A DNA stretch of 64,000 nt, from NCBI RefSeq assembly GCF_000003815.2, contig NC_049986.1, positions 12,965,876 to 13,029,875 of the forward strand. Direction: 5' to 3'. A model generated the notes under the pieces. It was given only the letters and a program-made list of their open reading frames with translations, was not told the DNA's origin and did no database searches. A program made the position numbers and the translations under genes. The first letter of the stretch is position 1; each line of letters starts with the position of its first letter. Below, in pieces: positions 22,409 through 32,162 of this stretch. The DNA is from Branchiostoma floridae (taxonomy: Eukaryota > Chordata > Leptocardii > Amphioxiformes > Branchiostomatidae).

Positions 22409-22536
22409 GGGTGAGCCGTGGCCTAGTGGGCTTCTCCTCTGAGACGAAAGCAGATCGGAACTACCCACTCCTGTCCTCGGGTTCGAATCCCGTGGGCTGT
22501 GGGTGCCTGCTAGGCTAACTCGACACTCATCCTTTT
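22409..22536 (+). ncRNA. vault-RNA-like pol III transcript, copy 1
   Basis: About 124 nt from GGGTGAG to CATCC plus the T4 terminator at 22533-22536. The A box TGGCCTAGTGGG and B box GGTTCGAATCC fit pol III type 2 promoters. The ends GGGUGAG and CUCAUCC pair over 7 bases with one G-U, and ACCCAC pairs with GTGGGT around the B-box hairpin. TATTGCAC occurs at 22333 (-76). The 48-base gap between boxes and the lack of a tRNA acceptor stem argue against a tRNA. Vault RNAs have this size, promoter and end pairing, but a tRNA-derived SINE or a novel class remains possible. Confidence 0.5.
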
Positions 22537-22967
22537 GACTTCTTTTTCTCCTCCGTCTCTTTGTCATCATTGGCCTTTACTTATGAATCTTATCTACTGC
22601 TAAACCTTATATGATCTTACATTATTTTTGTATCACAAAACAACTCCTTTGTTAGCGAAAAATTACATGATTGTTGTATCAGCAGTTTTTCATTACTATT
22701 TCAAGCTCTCCCTGAAAAGCAACACAATTGAAACGTATGAAACACGGACTGTAAAAGTCTTTGTCGTGGATGACGCCGCTTTCGTTGCAGTCCATTTGGT
22801 GGTGTAGTAAAATCAAAGTCATGGACGTAGCCGCTTACTAAAAGCGATATCTGACGTGTAAAGTACAGGCGTCGGCTATGCACACCGAGGTATTGCACAA
22901 ACAGGGCAATAGTTGCGTGAGCCGGATCGACTCAATATCATAAGCAGCATTACAACATGTAGTTCTC

Positions 22968-23093
22968 GGGTGAGCCGTGGCCTAGCGGGCTTCTTCTCTG
23001 AGCCGAAAGCAGATCGGAACTACCCACTCCTGTCCTCGGGTTCGAACCCGGGGCTGTGGGTGCCTGCTAGACTAACTCGTCACTCATCCTTTT
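22968..23093 (+). ncRNA. vault-RNA-like pol III transcript, copy 2
   Basis: Same organisation as copy 1: A box TGGCCTAGCGGG, B box GGTTCGAACCC, terminator T4 at 23090-23093, end pairing GGGUGAG/CUCAUCC. It keeps the internal hairpin CCGA-AAGCAGA-TCGG. TATTGCACAA lies at 22891 (-77), and an A-rich TATA-like segment (TCATAAGC) lies near -30. It is probably the most intact copy. Confidence 0.55.
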
Positions 23094-23636
23094 ACCATCT
23101 GCGTTGATCTTAAATACATGCACCTTGGGTTTCTTTTTTAATAATCGTCAGTACCTTTTATATCTATCGATATTTGTTTTTCATTGATTACTGGTTTGTA
23201 AAATAACAGCCCCCTTCTTAGTAAAGATCAAAACTGTTGTATCATCCCTGTGATTTGATTTGTTTTTATTAGAATTGCAAACGGTACAATACACGAGGCT
23301 TACAGGCAGCGGTATGCCTGTGTTGTGACCCACACATAAATACATAGACATAGCGTTACATGTAACAGTGATACAACGATCAAGACCACAATAAATGTTT
23401 GAAACATACATTGTCCACATTTCTTATAGGTTGAAACGATGACCTGAAATTTTGAAAGGTTGGGAGTGCTGCGGTAGTGTGGTATCAAATTCATGGGCAT
23501 AACAAGTTGTTAAAAGCGACGCTTGGTGGATTAAGTGAGTACGTCAGCTATGTACTTCAATATATTGCACAACCAGGAGTATTGTTGCGTGTAGTTATCG
23601 TCAACATTAAAAGCGGCATTACAACGTCTATCTACC

Positions 23637-23762
23637 GGGTGAGCCGTGGCCTAGTGGGCTTCTCCTCTGAGCCGAAAGCAGATCGGAACTACCCACTCCT
23701 GTCCTCGGGTTCCAACCCGGGGCTGTGGGTGCCTGCTAGACTAACTCGACACTCATCCTTTT
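23637..23762 (+). ncRNA. vault-RNA-like pol III transcript, copy 3 (altered B box)
   Basis: Very similar to copy 2 over the full length, with T4 at 23759-23762 and TATTGCAC at 23563 (-74). TTAAAAGC lies near -30. The B box reads GGTTCCAACCC, losing the invariant G of TTCGA, so transcription from the internal promoter may be reduced. Confidence 0.45.
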
Positions 23763-24222
23763 GCCATCTGCGTTTTTTCTTCCATCTTGTTGCCATGGGT
23801 CATTGTAAATATGATACATACGGTTGATTTCCCCGTTTATAAATCTTAGTTGCTTTTTTCTCTTTAGTTTGACTAGTTTCTTCACACAAGCTTGTCGTCA
23901 GTAAATGTTTTAACACGCTCTACTGAATGAAGATCTATTTCAACACCTCGCGAAAAACATCAATCTAAGGTCTGAAACATGAACTTTCTAAATTCTAAGA
24001 GCCGTTGTACTTGGAGTTTGTTGTTCGCATTTCATTTGGCAGTGCTGCAGTCGTGAAATCAAGTCACGTGTCAAAAGCGACATCTGGCGGATAACGTGTG
24101 CACGTCATCTGTGTACTACAAGGTACGAAGTATTGCACAGGCCTGGTATTGCACAACCATAGCTATTGTTGCGTGCATCACTAGTACTAGTATCAAAAGC
24201 AGTATTGCATCGTGTCTTTCTC

Positions 24223-24352
24223 GGGTGAGCCGTGGCCCAGTGGGCTTCTCCTCTGAGCCAAAAGCAGATTCGGAACTACCCACACCTGTCTGCGGGTTCG
24301 AATCCCGTGGGCTGTGGGTGTCTGCTGGGCTAACTCGACACTCATCCTTTTT
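24223..24352 (+). ncRNA. vault-RNA-like pol III transcript, copy 4
   Basis: The A box (TGGCCCAGTGGG) and B box (GGTTCGAATCC) are intact, with a T5 terminator at 24348-24352. TATTGCACAA lies at 24147 (-76) and ATCAAAAGC near -30. The ACCCAC/GTGGGT stem and the end pairing are kept. The inner hairpin is weakened by changes near GAGCCAAAAGC. Confidence 0.5.
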
Positions 24353-25833
24353 CTATTTTTCTCAACACCGCCATAAACTTTTACAATGTTCTTTCTTCTT
24401 TTTTTCTTTACCTTCAAGGTAAATATTCTTTTTCCACATTTGATGACCCGCAGATGTGATTAAATTGTCACGGTCACTTTAATCTCGATATGATGTTGCA
24501 TTCGTTCAGAACGTTCCCTTTGCTCTGACCTTTATTTCTGACCTAATAAAGCAGTTTCTCAACAGCTGTTACAGTTCATATCAACTTGCTATGTTATGTA
24601 TCAGAAAAACTAGATTTAAGAATAAAGACGATATGAAGTTAACTGCGGAAGGTACAACATTATATATAGCTACCCTTTCTCCACACACCTTCCGTCAGTT
24701 CCTAAACGCTCTTGTTGCATTTTGTTCATGAATCGCTAGTCGGCGCCTTTGATGCATCGCTGACTTCGGATCATCAATCATTTCCCAGACGTCCTTGCAA
24801 CAAAGATGGAGAAAGTAGTAGACGAGTTCGGAAGATTGTGGAATTTTGTGAAATATCTCGGAAATTCTTCAACGCACCTCTATTAGAAGAGATCGGTAAG
24901 TACATCCGTTCCTGCTGTTGATACTTCATTCGTCATCGGCCACGATTGGTACGGTTTTCTTGCGGTGACAACATATCCGACACGTAAAGTATTTTCGTCC
25001 GCACAAAAGTGGGGAGGGGGGCGGTGATCAAAACATTACCCAAATTTGGATCGGACACCCTTATAATAACGGCTGCCGGCTGTTTCTCCAGTGTTTGATA
25101 GTTGATACAGTTGCGATACAGCATGAAAAGATTATCTCTTGAAGCGATGTAGAAAAGAACTAATGCAGAGAATAGAATGAGTGAAGGAAAATATTGAAGG
25201 GTGAAAGAATGAATGAATTGTATGACCAACTTCCCTGCGTATTGAGAAACATGATCAAAGTACGTACAAGCCATAGTCTCAAACTCCAAAGGAGTTCCCA
25301 AATTTCCTATTTGAGCTGACCTATTCCATATATGGGCATTCACCTGTCACCCATGTTGGGTGCAGACAGCCAAAGGAGTTTGATTGACAGTGTTACCATA
25401 GAAACGAACCACAAGGGGCGGGGCCAGGACAGCTGACAGGGAAGTGCCATTCCTGATGTGGAATCCCAAAATAGGAATCTTCAGAGTTTTCACATCAGGG
25501 CGCCACTGGGTCATTTGGTTTGTAGGATTGGTTGAGTTTTTTGGGGGGCAAACTGGGCAAGGAAAAGTCGGTATAAAAAGTCAGTAAATTTCAATGTTTA
25601 TTCATGTATTTTACTATTTTTCTGCATTTTGTATGATCCTTGGTATGGCATACAGTGATACACTGTGCGGATACAGCATGCTTTGAAAATTTGCCAAAGA
25701 TGTCTTGTATGAATCAAGGGTTCAATTAATTTGGGATGTTACAATGACAACATGCAGGACAAACATGCAGATTAATGAGTGAAAGTTCTACTTGTGAAAG
25801 TTGTATTTTGTATAATTCCATTTTCTCCAGACC
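24353..25833 (+). promoter_or_regulatory. FBXW5 upstream region with two candidate promoters
   Basis: One candidate is TATATATAG at about 24661, followed by a possible non-coding exon ending at the strong donor ATCG|GTAAGT (24895/24896), which could splice to TTCTCCAG at 25823-25830 just before the FBXW5 start. The other is a GC box GGGGCGGGGCC at 25415-25425, next to an X-box-like GTTACCATAGAAAC (about 25391) and an inverted CCAAT box (GATTGG, about 25527), which would give an unspliced 5' UTR. Sequence alone does not decide between them. Confidence 0.4.
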
Positions 25834-28800
25834 ATGCCCAACACCATGATGACGTGGCCCCCTGCGGAGGTTGACCTGTGGCTCTCCCTCCCCGACAGCA
25901 TCCTTCTACACGTCTTCTCCTTCTTAAACTCTAAAGAAGTCGCCAAGGCTGGCATCACGTCCAAGAAATGGCACCGTGTATCGCAAGACGATCTTCTGTG
26001 GAAGGATCTGTTGTACTCGGAGTTTTCCGTGTCCAGAACGATACCCATGGCTCCGTTTAAATCGTCCTGGTGGTCAGAGTTCCGCAGACTACATTATCTG
26101 TCGCCGGTGGCTCTGACAGAGACGCTGAAGGAACACACGGACCAGGTTTTACACGTCAGCTTCTCCCACAATGGGAACATGTTCGCTTCAAGCTCCAAGG
26201 ACGGTTTTATTAAGGTGAGACAGTATTGGAGATAAAAACTAGTAATGAATTATGAGTTGAATGTGTGAATGAATAATTTGTAGCTTGCTTAAACTCAACT
26301 GACATTCCTGTTAGTCTGTTGTTTTTGAAAGGGGAAGGAAGACTGGATAAACAGATTTCACATGTTGTTAATTTTTGGCATGACTTAATTGCAGGTAAAA
26401 AAATGTTTTGATGCCTGCAAACCTCTCTCTGTGACAGTGTGACTTGAGCTTGTCTCCAGGATCTATGTTGTATCTAACTTAGGGAGAAGAGATCTTGTGT
26501 CCTTGGGGAAGGCACTTTACATATGTTTCCTCACATATACCAATCACCAGTTTAGGGTTGTCCTCTTGGATGGGATGTAAAGCGTAAGGTCTTGTGTTTG
26601 AAAAGAGGCACATCTTGATGTTCATGCCCTGTTCATGTTACTTGAAGTGGCCTTTAGGTCTTGTTTTGTTATTACAATGGGTTAAAGAGAAAGTAGTGTA
26701 AGAAGTATCTTGTGGCCTGCCCTGTACAGGTGTGGACGGTATCCTGGCCATGTCAGGTGAAGTACAGTGCAGACATGAAGAAGCACAAGTGGAAGTACAC
26801 CCAGTTCTCCCAGTTCAACAGTCTGGACACACTCCTGCTGGTGTCAGGGGTGCACTTTGGGCCACACAGCACCTCTGGGGAGATCGCTGTCTTCTCTTTA
26901 CAAGGTACATGTCTTTAGGTTTTCTTATACATGTATGTCTTACTCTAAGGTCGTTGTTCTCAATGTTGTTTCTTGACTTTTTTTTTTTACAATGATAAGA
27001 AGACCATATACCGTATGTACAAAATGCAATTGGATGTGTTTACCATATGCAATTGGATTTGTTTACCATATGCTAGGCATCCTTACTGTAACTACCGTAA
27101 ATGCAGAAACATTGGCGGTGGTTTAATGCGAATTTAAAACCACCGCAAACATTTTTTCATGGCATTAAGAGACTACAGTGCATGGTGCTACCGCGAAATT
27201 AAAACCACAGCAAAAAGTCAATTTTCCCACTACCGCAGAATTAGATCTCCGCAAACTTACATGCATTTACAGTATATTGTGAAGTGTATACTTTATTTGC
27301 TACATTCCTGACTGTGCATGCACATTTTATTTTCACAGTACTTGATGAAGAAATGTTGCCTTTCGTGAAAAATTTTGGGTGCCTTCAAATTTTACAATGA
27401 TAAGGGCTAACAGTCACACTGCTGTTTATAGAAATCTAAACATAGAGACCATAGCACGGATTCACCATATAGGTATTTGCTTATCATATGAGTCATCAAG
27501 TAGAAATAGATGCTTTAAAGATGTGAAATTTCAATCCCAAGTTAGGCTAACTTTTTATTCAATTGTTGTGTGACTTGAATGTCTCTATGTTGTGTTTTCG
27601 GAAAGACGAGTTCATGTTACAAGCGCGGGTGTTGAACAAGCCGTACGACATTTTCGGCACGTGGCTGGATGATTCGTACCTGCTGTCAGGGAACCTGCAC
27701 TGGCTGGGAGACTCCACATGTTCTGTACTGTGGCTGAACAAGGCCACACAGGAGGTGGACTCAGAACAGGTCAGGAGGTCTTCTGTTGTCTCAGATGTAA
27801 ATATGGCATTTATCTGGTAATCCAGCAAACAACACTACATCTGTGTATCAATCCATGATGCAGTTAAGTGTTCCAATAAGGGACAGAAAGTACTCTTTGA
27901 ATGCATGAATATCAAATCTTTTTAGATAGTGTTCTGAACACGGAAGTCTCTCAAGTTTTCAGTTTTGGCAGTATTACCAATACCAGTATTTCTATTCAGC
28001 AAGAAGTCATGGGAAGGTCTTTTGGTCCTGCTTCATATATGACTGTATCATTCTTCCCAGGTGTCAGTTGTGATGCGGCTCTTCAGATTCCGTAATTTCA
28101 ACTCCAGCACGATACGTATGGTAACAGTTGCCGACTGCAGCCGTTTCCTTACCGATGTGGCCTCGACAGCAAACACTCACAGGCCTGTGGGCCCCTGCCA
28201 GCCCATATCGGAGGAGGAGTCACCTGGTATGAACACTGCGGCTAGCCAATCAGAGGAAAGTGCAATAACACATCGGTGTGGAACCAGTGATGGGGACATG
28301 GGGACAGAATGTACCTGTGGAGGGGGGGTGCTTAACACAGACTTTGGTGGTGACAGTAACACACATAAAGGAAGCGGTGATGGTACGGCTACTGAAAGCG
28401 ATACAGACAATAAGGATGACAGTGTCATTCCACTCGCTAGAAAACAATCAAATGTTAACTTAGCTGCAAATACTGCAAGCCAAGAACAATCCCACAATGC
28501 AATGCAAGATGATGATGATACTCACGATGGCAGTGAAAATGTTGGGCCAAATGTTTGGGAACAGTACCGCGAGCGAACAGTCGGAGTAGCTGGGCCTTCC
28601 CATGAGGCAACTGCAGGGCCTTCCCATGATGCATCTGCAGGGCCTTCCCATGAGGCAACTGCAGGGCCTTCCCATGATTCAGCTGCAGGGCCTTCCCAAC
28701 ATGCCATGGGCCCTGACGACCTGTTCTATAACTACTACTACGATGAAGAGAGTGATGAGATGTGGGTGGATTATGACTACCTCCCTCATCAGGAGCTCCT

Positions 28801-31800
28801 GCCGCGGGCTTCGTACTACCCATCTCCGCAGAAGGAGAGTCCGACACAGAGAACGAAAGAAGGTGCGAGAAGTCAGAACAGCTTCTCTAGTGGTGCTAGC
28901 CACAGCGGGGAACACAGCGAGCTTCTGGCCTCGTACGATAACATCGATGTGGCGTACAGAGATCACGGCGGGCGACCGTCGGCAAGCGATAAGTACCTCA
29001 TCTTCACAACAGGCAGTGAGACTTACACACCACACCAGATAGGTAGGGTTCATCTTCAGTAATGATCTTCAACTACAAATATGATTGTTTTACTGATTTA
29101 TCTATTTGTATGTTAGTATGAGTCCAGCATTCTTGACAAGCTGCATAATTGATAGCAACAAATCAAATCCTCAGTATGGAACGTCGTTGTTGTCGACAAA
29201 AACCTAGGAGAATTTTCCGAGTGCATGGAGTCTATGAGCTACATGCATATATGGTATTTGTCTGACTTGTTTGATCTCAAGACTTACTGATCATGAATAC
29301 AAGGCAAACACTCTACCTACTTGGCCATTGCACCAGTATCCTTAGTTTGATGTAAACTTTTCTTTAACTTCTCATTGCTTGTTTGTCTGTAGGTATAAAG
29401 AGGATCCGCCCCCAGCAGAAGGTGATGAAGGACCCTAAGACCCTGCTGCAGGAGAACGCGCTGCACGGCTTCCACGGGATGGACGGACAGGACCTGGTGG
29501 AGTTCGACAGCGTGGATCAGATCATCGAGCTTCACGGACACATCATCGGCATGGGCCTGTCTCCTGACCACAGGTAAGGGTGCTGTAAACTAGATCATCG
29601 AGCTACACGGACACATCATCGGCATGGGGCTGTCTCCTGACCACAGGTAAGGGTGCTGTAAACTAGATCATCGAGTTACATGGTCACATCATCGGCATGG
29701 GCCTGTCTCCTGACCACAGGTAAGGGTGCTGTAAACTAGATCATCGAGCTACACGGACACATCATCGGCATGGGGCTGTCCCCTGACCACAGGTAAGGGT
29801 GCTGTAAACTAGATCATCGAGCTACATGGACACATCATCGGCATGGGGCTGTCTCCTGACCACAGGTAAGGGTGCTGTAAACTAGATCATCGAGCTACAC
29901 GGACACATCATCGGCATGGGGCTGTCTCCTGACCACAGGTAAGGGTGCTGTAAACTAGATCATCGAGCTACACGGACACATCATCGGCATGGGGCTGTCT
30001 CCTGACCACAGGTAAGGGTGCTGTAAACTAGTAATCTCCAAGCAGATTCCTCCGGTGGCATTAAAACAGTAACATAAGCTGGGGAAGGAATTAGCCAGCA
30101 AAGGAGGATAATTGGCCACCATGTTTTAATGCCACCGAAGGAATCTGCTTGGAGATTAGTAAACTAGATCATCGAGCTACACGGTCACATCATCGGCATG
30201 GGGCTGTCTCCTGACAACAGGTAAGGGTGCTGTAAACTAGATCATCGAGCTACACGGACACATCATCGGAATGGGTCTGTCTCCTGACCACAGGTAAGGG
30301 TGCTGTAAACTAGATCATCGAGCTACACGGACACATCATCGGCATGGGCCTGTCTCCTGACCACAGGTAAGGGTGCTGTAAACTAGATCATTGAGCTACA
30401 CGGACACATCATCGGCATGGGCCTGTCTCCTGACCACAGGTAAGGGTGCTGTAAACTAGATCATCGAGCTACACGGACACATCATCGGCATGGGGCTGTC
30501 TCCTGACCACAGGTAAGGGTGCTGTAAACTAGATCATCGAGTTACACGGACACATCATCGGCATGGGGCTGTCTCCTGACCACAGGTTAGTTGCCTATAC
30601 ATCATAACAAAGGGGTCAACCTCCCTGATGAGGAGATACATCGGGCCTAGTGCCCATCTCCACTTCTAAGCCCTAGCCACACATAAGTGCAAGCACTACA
30701 GCAGGGGGCTACTCCACTGGTAGTGGAGTGTAGTTACATGTAGCCTCTATACTCTTCCTCTTAGCAGAGAAAGAAGTACGTACTATTATAAGAGTCTTTG
30801 GTGCAAGTTAGGGCACTGCAAATTGTTAAACATTCATATCAATGTGATTTTGCCCTCAGATACCTGTTTGTAAACAGTCGTTCCTGGCCGGAGGGTTACA
30901 CGATACGAGAACCGTTAGAGCCTCCACCAATCGCAGAGCAGATAGAGATGCACGTGTTCGACTTAACCACGATGAGTCGCGTGGACAGAATATACACCAG
31001 CCACAAGGCAAAGACTCCCAACGACGAATGTTTCTTCATCTTCTTGGATGTTGCCAACGAATTTGTTGCAAGGTTTGTTTGATTTTGTACTTGTTTTTCG
31101 TTGGCAAGAGTCGAAGACCTAGAGTAGTGTTAGTGTGGCATAGCATGTTTGGAACGGCTGCATGTGTGTGGAAAGAAAATGCATGATTTTAAAAGTGTTT
31201 TAAATCTCTAAATGTTTGCTGTGGTTTTATTGTGGTTTCTTTGGTGGCCTCTTCCCATAAAATCATGACACGGTGAATGTATGATTTGTACTTCTATGGA
31301 AAAGCAGATATTTTCAAACTTACTGAAAAACCTCCTTTCCCCTCCCATAAAATCAAGTCACAATGAAAATAAATGAATTTACAGTATGCTGTACATGTTG
31401 TACAAATTTTGTAGCATATTATACAGACATTGCTACCCTATTTTGAGGTATTACTGTTCAGATAACATTGGCATATTAGATGAATATAATGCTAGACATA
31501 TTTGGAAAAAAATCCCTTTGTAATTTCTCTTTAAGACTTCTAAAAGTTGTGAATTTGATATTTCTACTTGTTGTAATCTTGTAAGTCAAGTTTTTATGTA
31601 TATAATTATCATTTCTTGAGTTCAGTTGTAACTCATTCATTGTGTCTCATTTTCCCCATCTCTAACAGTGGAGCAGAAGACCACAACGGCTACATCTGGG
31701 ACCGCCATTATAACACGCTCCTGGCGAAACTTCCACACACGGATGTTGTGAACTCCGTCGCCTTTAACCCCCAGGATCCCGAGATGCTCATCACCGCGAG

Positions 31801-31891
31801 CGACGACTTCACGCTCAAAGTCTGGAGGTCGCGGCGAAAACAACACGAGCATAAAGAACAGCAAGATACTCCGCAAACACCAAACCAATAG
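25834..31891 (+). CDS. FBXW5: F-box/WD repeat-containing protein 5
   Basis: Seven coding exons in agreeing phases: 25834-26214, 26730-26904, 27606-27769, 28061-29042, 29393-29573, 30860-31072 and 31669-31891, giving 772 aa. FBXW5 is a substrate receptor of SCF and DDB1-CUL4 ubiquitin ligases. The F-box spans about residues 13-60 (LPDSILLHVFSFLNSKEV, W at KKWHRV). WD repeats begin with LKEHTDQVLHVSFSHNG and resume with HIIGMGLSPDHR, PNDECFFIFLD, SGAEDHNGYIWDRHYN and VVNSVAFNP, ending TASDDFTLKVWRSRR, all close to the vertebrate protein. It exceeds human FBXW5 (566 aa) because exon 4 carries a roughly 200-residue Ser/Asp-rich linker, including five copies of an 8-residue GPSH repeat (residues 418-457). 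Start chosen at the first ATG after an acceptor-like CCAG; the second in-frame ATG is four codons later. Intron 5 holds a striking splice-site array. Confidence 0.96.
26460..26660 (+). mobile_element. old SINE body fragment
   Basis: The run CCTTGGGGAAGGCACTTTAC followed about 70 bases later by GGATGGGATGTAAAGC resembles conserved bodies of tRNA-headed SINEs. The head is not recognisable. It lies in FBXW5 intron 1. Confidence 0.4.
27093..27274. mobile_element. MITE with TACCGTAAATGC ends
   Basis: Starts TACCGTAAATGCA and ends TGCATTTACAGTA, imperfect inverted repeats, with internal ACCACCGC and CCGCAAAC repeats. It lies in FBXW5 intron 2. A related end (GAATTTACAGTATG) occurs at about 31375 in intron 6. 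Confidence 0.5.
28592..28711 (+). repeat. in-frame 24-bp coding minisatellite in FBXW5 exon 4
   Basis: Five tandem 24-base units encode GPSHEATA, GPSHDASA, GPSHEATA, GPSHDSAA and a degenerate GPSQHAM. The 8-codon period preserves the frame. Confidence 0.9.
29574..30585 (+). repeat. 73-bp minisatellite duplicating the FBXW5 exon 5 end and its 5' splice site
   Basis: The true exon end CACAG|GTAAGG at 29573/29574 is repeated 12 more times, with junctions at 29646, 29719, 29792, 29865, 29938, 30011, 30220, 30293, 30366, 30439, 30512 and 30585. Each unit holds 18 intronic bases (GTAAGGGTGCTGTAAACT) plus the last 55 bases of the exon, nearly identical. The 30011-to-30220 step is longer by 136, exactly one MITE plus its 9-bp duplication. 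The last junction reads CACAG|GTTAG. Every unit begins GTAAG and ends CAG, and carries stop codons, so it cannot code. Confidence 0.97.
30023..30167. mobile_element. MITE, 9-bp-TSD foldback family (copy 3), inside the FBXW5 array
   Basis: The element at 30032-30158 (127 bp) starts TAATCTCCAAGCAGATTCC and ends GGAATCTGCTTGGAGATTA. GTAAACTAG flanks it on both sides (30023-30031 and 30159-30167) but occurs once at that point in every other array unit, so the neighbouring units show the uninserted site. Confidence 0.95.
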
Positions 31892-31986
31892 CAGTTCAGA
31901 AAGCAGGAATTCTGCTACGTATTTGCTGCAACCTGCAAAATGCAATATTTTGGTCCTCTGCATCACTTGTTGCATCTCTGTTTGGC

Positions 31987-32162
31987 CAAATATTGTAATC
32001 TTCAAGCAGATCCTACTGTAGCATAAGATAGTATCAAAAGCTGGCAGAGGAGTGAAGCTGGCTTAGGAGTGTGTATGCAACTGGAGGAGACAGACCTCCT
32101 CTGGCTGGCTTTGATACTATCTTATATGCCATCGGGAATCTGCTTGGAGTTTACTAAAATTG
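31987..32162. mobile_element. MITE, 9-bp-TSD foldback family (copy 4), in FBXW5 3' UTR
   Basis: The element at 31996-32153 starts TAATCTTCAAGCAGATCC and ends GGAATCTGCTTGGAGTTTA, with long inner arms such as AAGATAGTATCAAAAGC against GCTTTGATACTATCTT. Flanks CAAATATTG and CTAAAATTG match at 7 of 9 bases, a decayed target duplication. It begins 104 bases after the FBXW5 stop, so a transcript using a later poly(A) site would carry a strong hairpin. Confidence 0.8.

Larger units (their letters stand above)
22260..24352 (+). repeat. tandem array of four roughly 600-bp units, each with one pol III RNA gene
   Basis: The RNA starts lie at 22409, 22968, 23637 and 24223 (spacings 559, 669 and 586). 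Similarity extends well upstream of each RNA, including TATTGCACAA at -74 to -77 and, in units 2-4, a block around AAAAGCGA about 80 bases further upstream. The whole locus, promoter included, was therefore duplicated in tandem. The units have no A-tail or target duplications, which argues against retrotransposed SINE copies. Confidence 0.8.

Noticed and set aside
22409..24352. Calling the four A/B-box loci tRNA genes
   Set aside because: The distance between boxes is long, no acceptor stem closes at tRNA length, the anticodon-like loop lacks U33, and the conserved unit runs on to a T4 stop about 45 bases past the T arm.
24804..24884. Short frame starting MEKVVDEFG as a coding first exon of FBXW5
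   Set aside because: It stops after 26 codons before the donor at 24895. At most it is a uORF in a possible 5' UTR exon.
29574..30585. CRISPR-like or multi-exon interpretation of the 73-bp array
   Set aside because: There are no distinct spacers, units are near identical, the genome is eukaryotic, and each unit contains stops and is not a multiple of three. It is a splice-site minisatellite.
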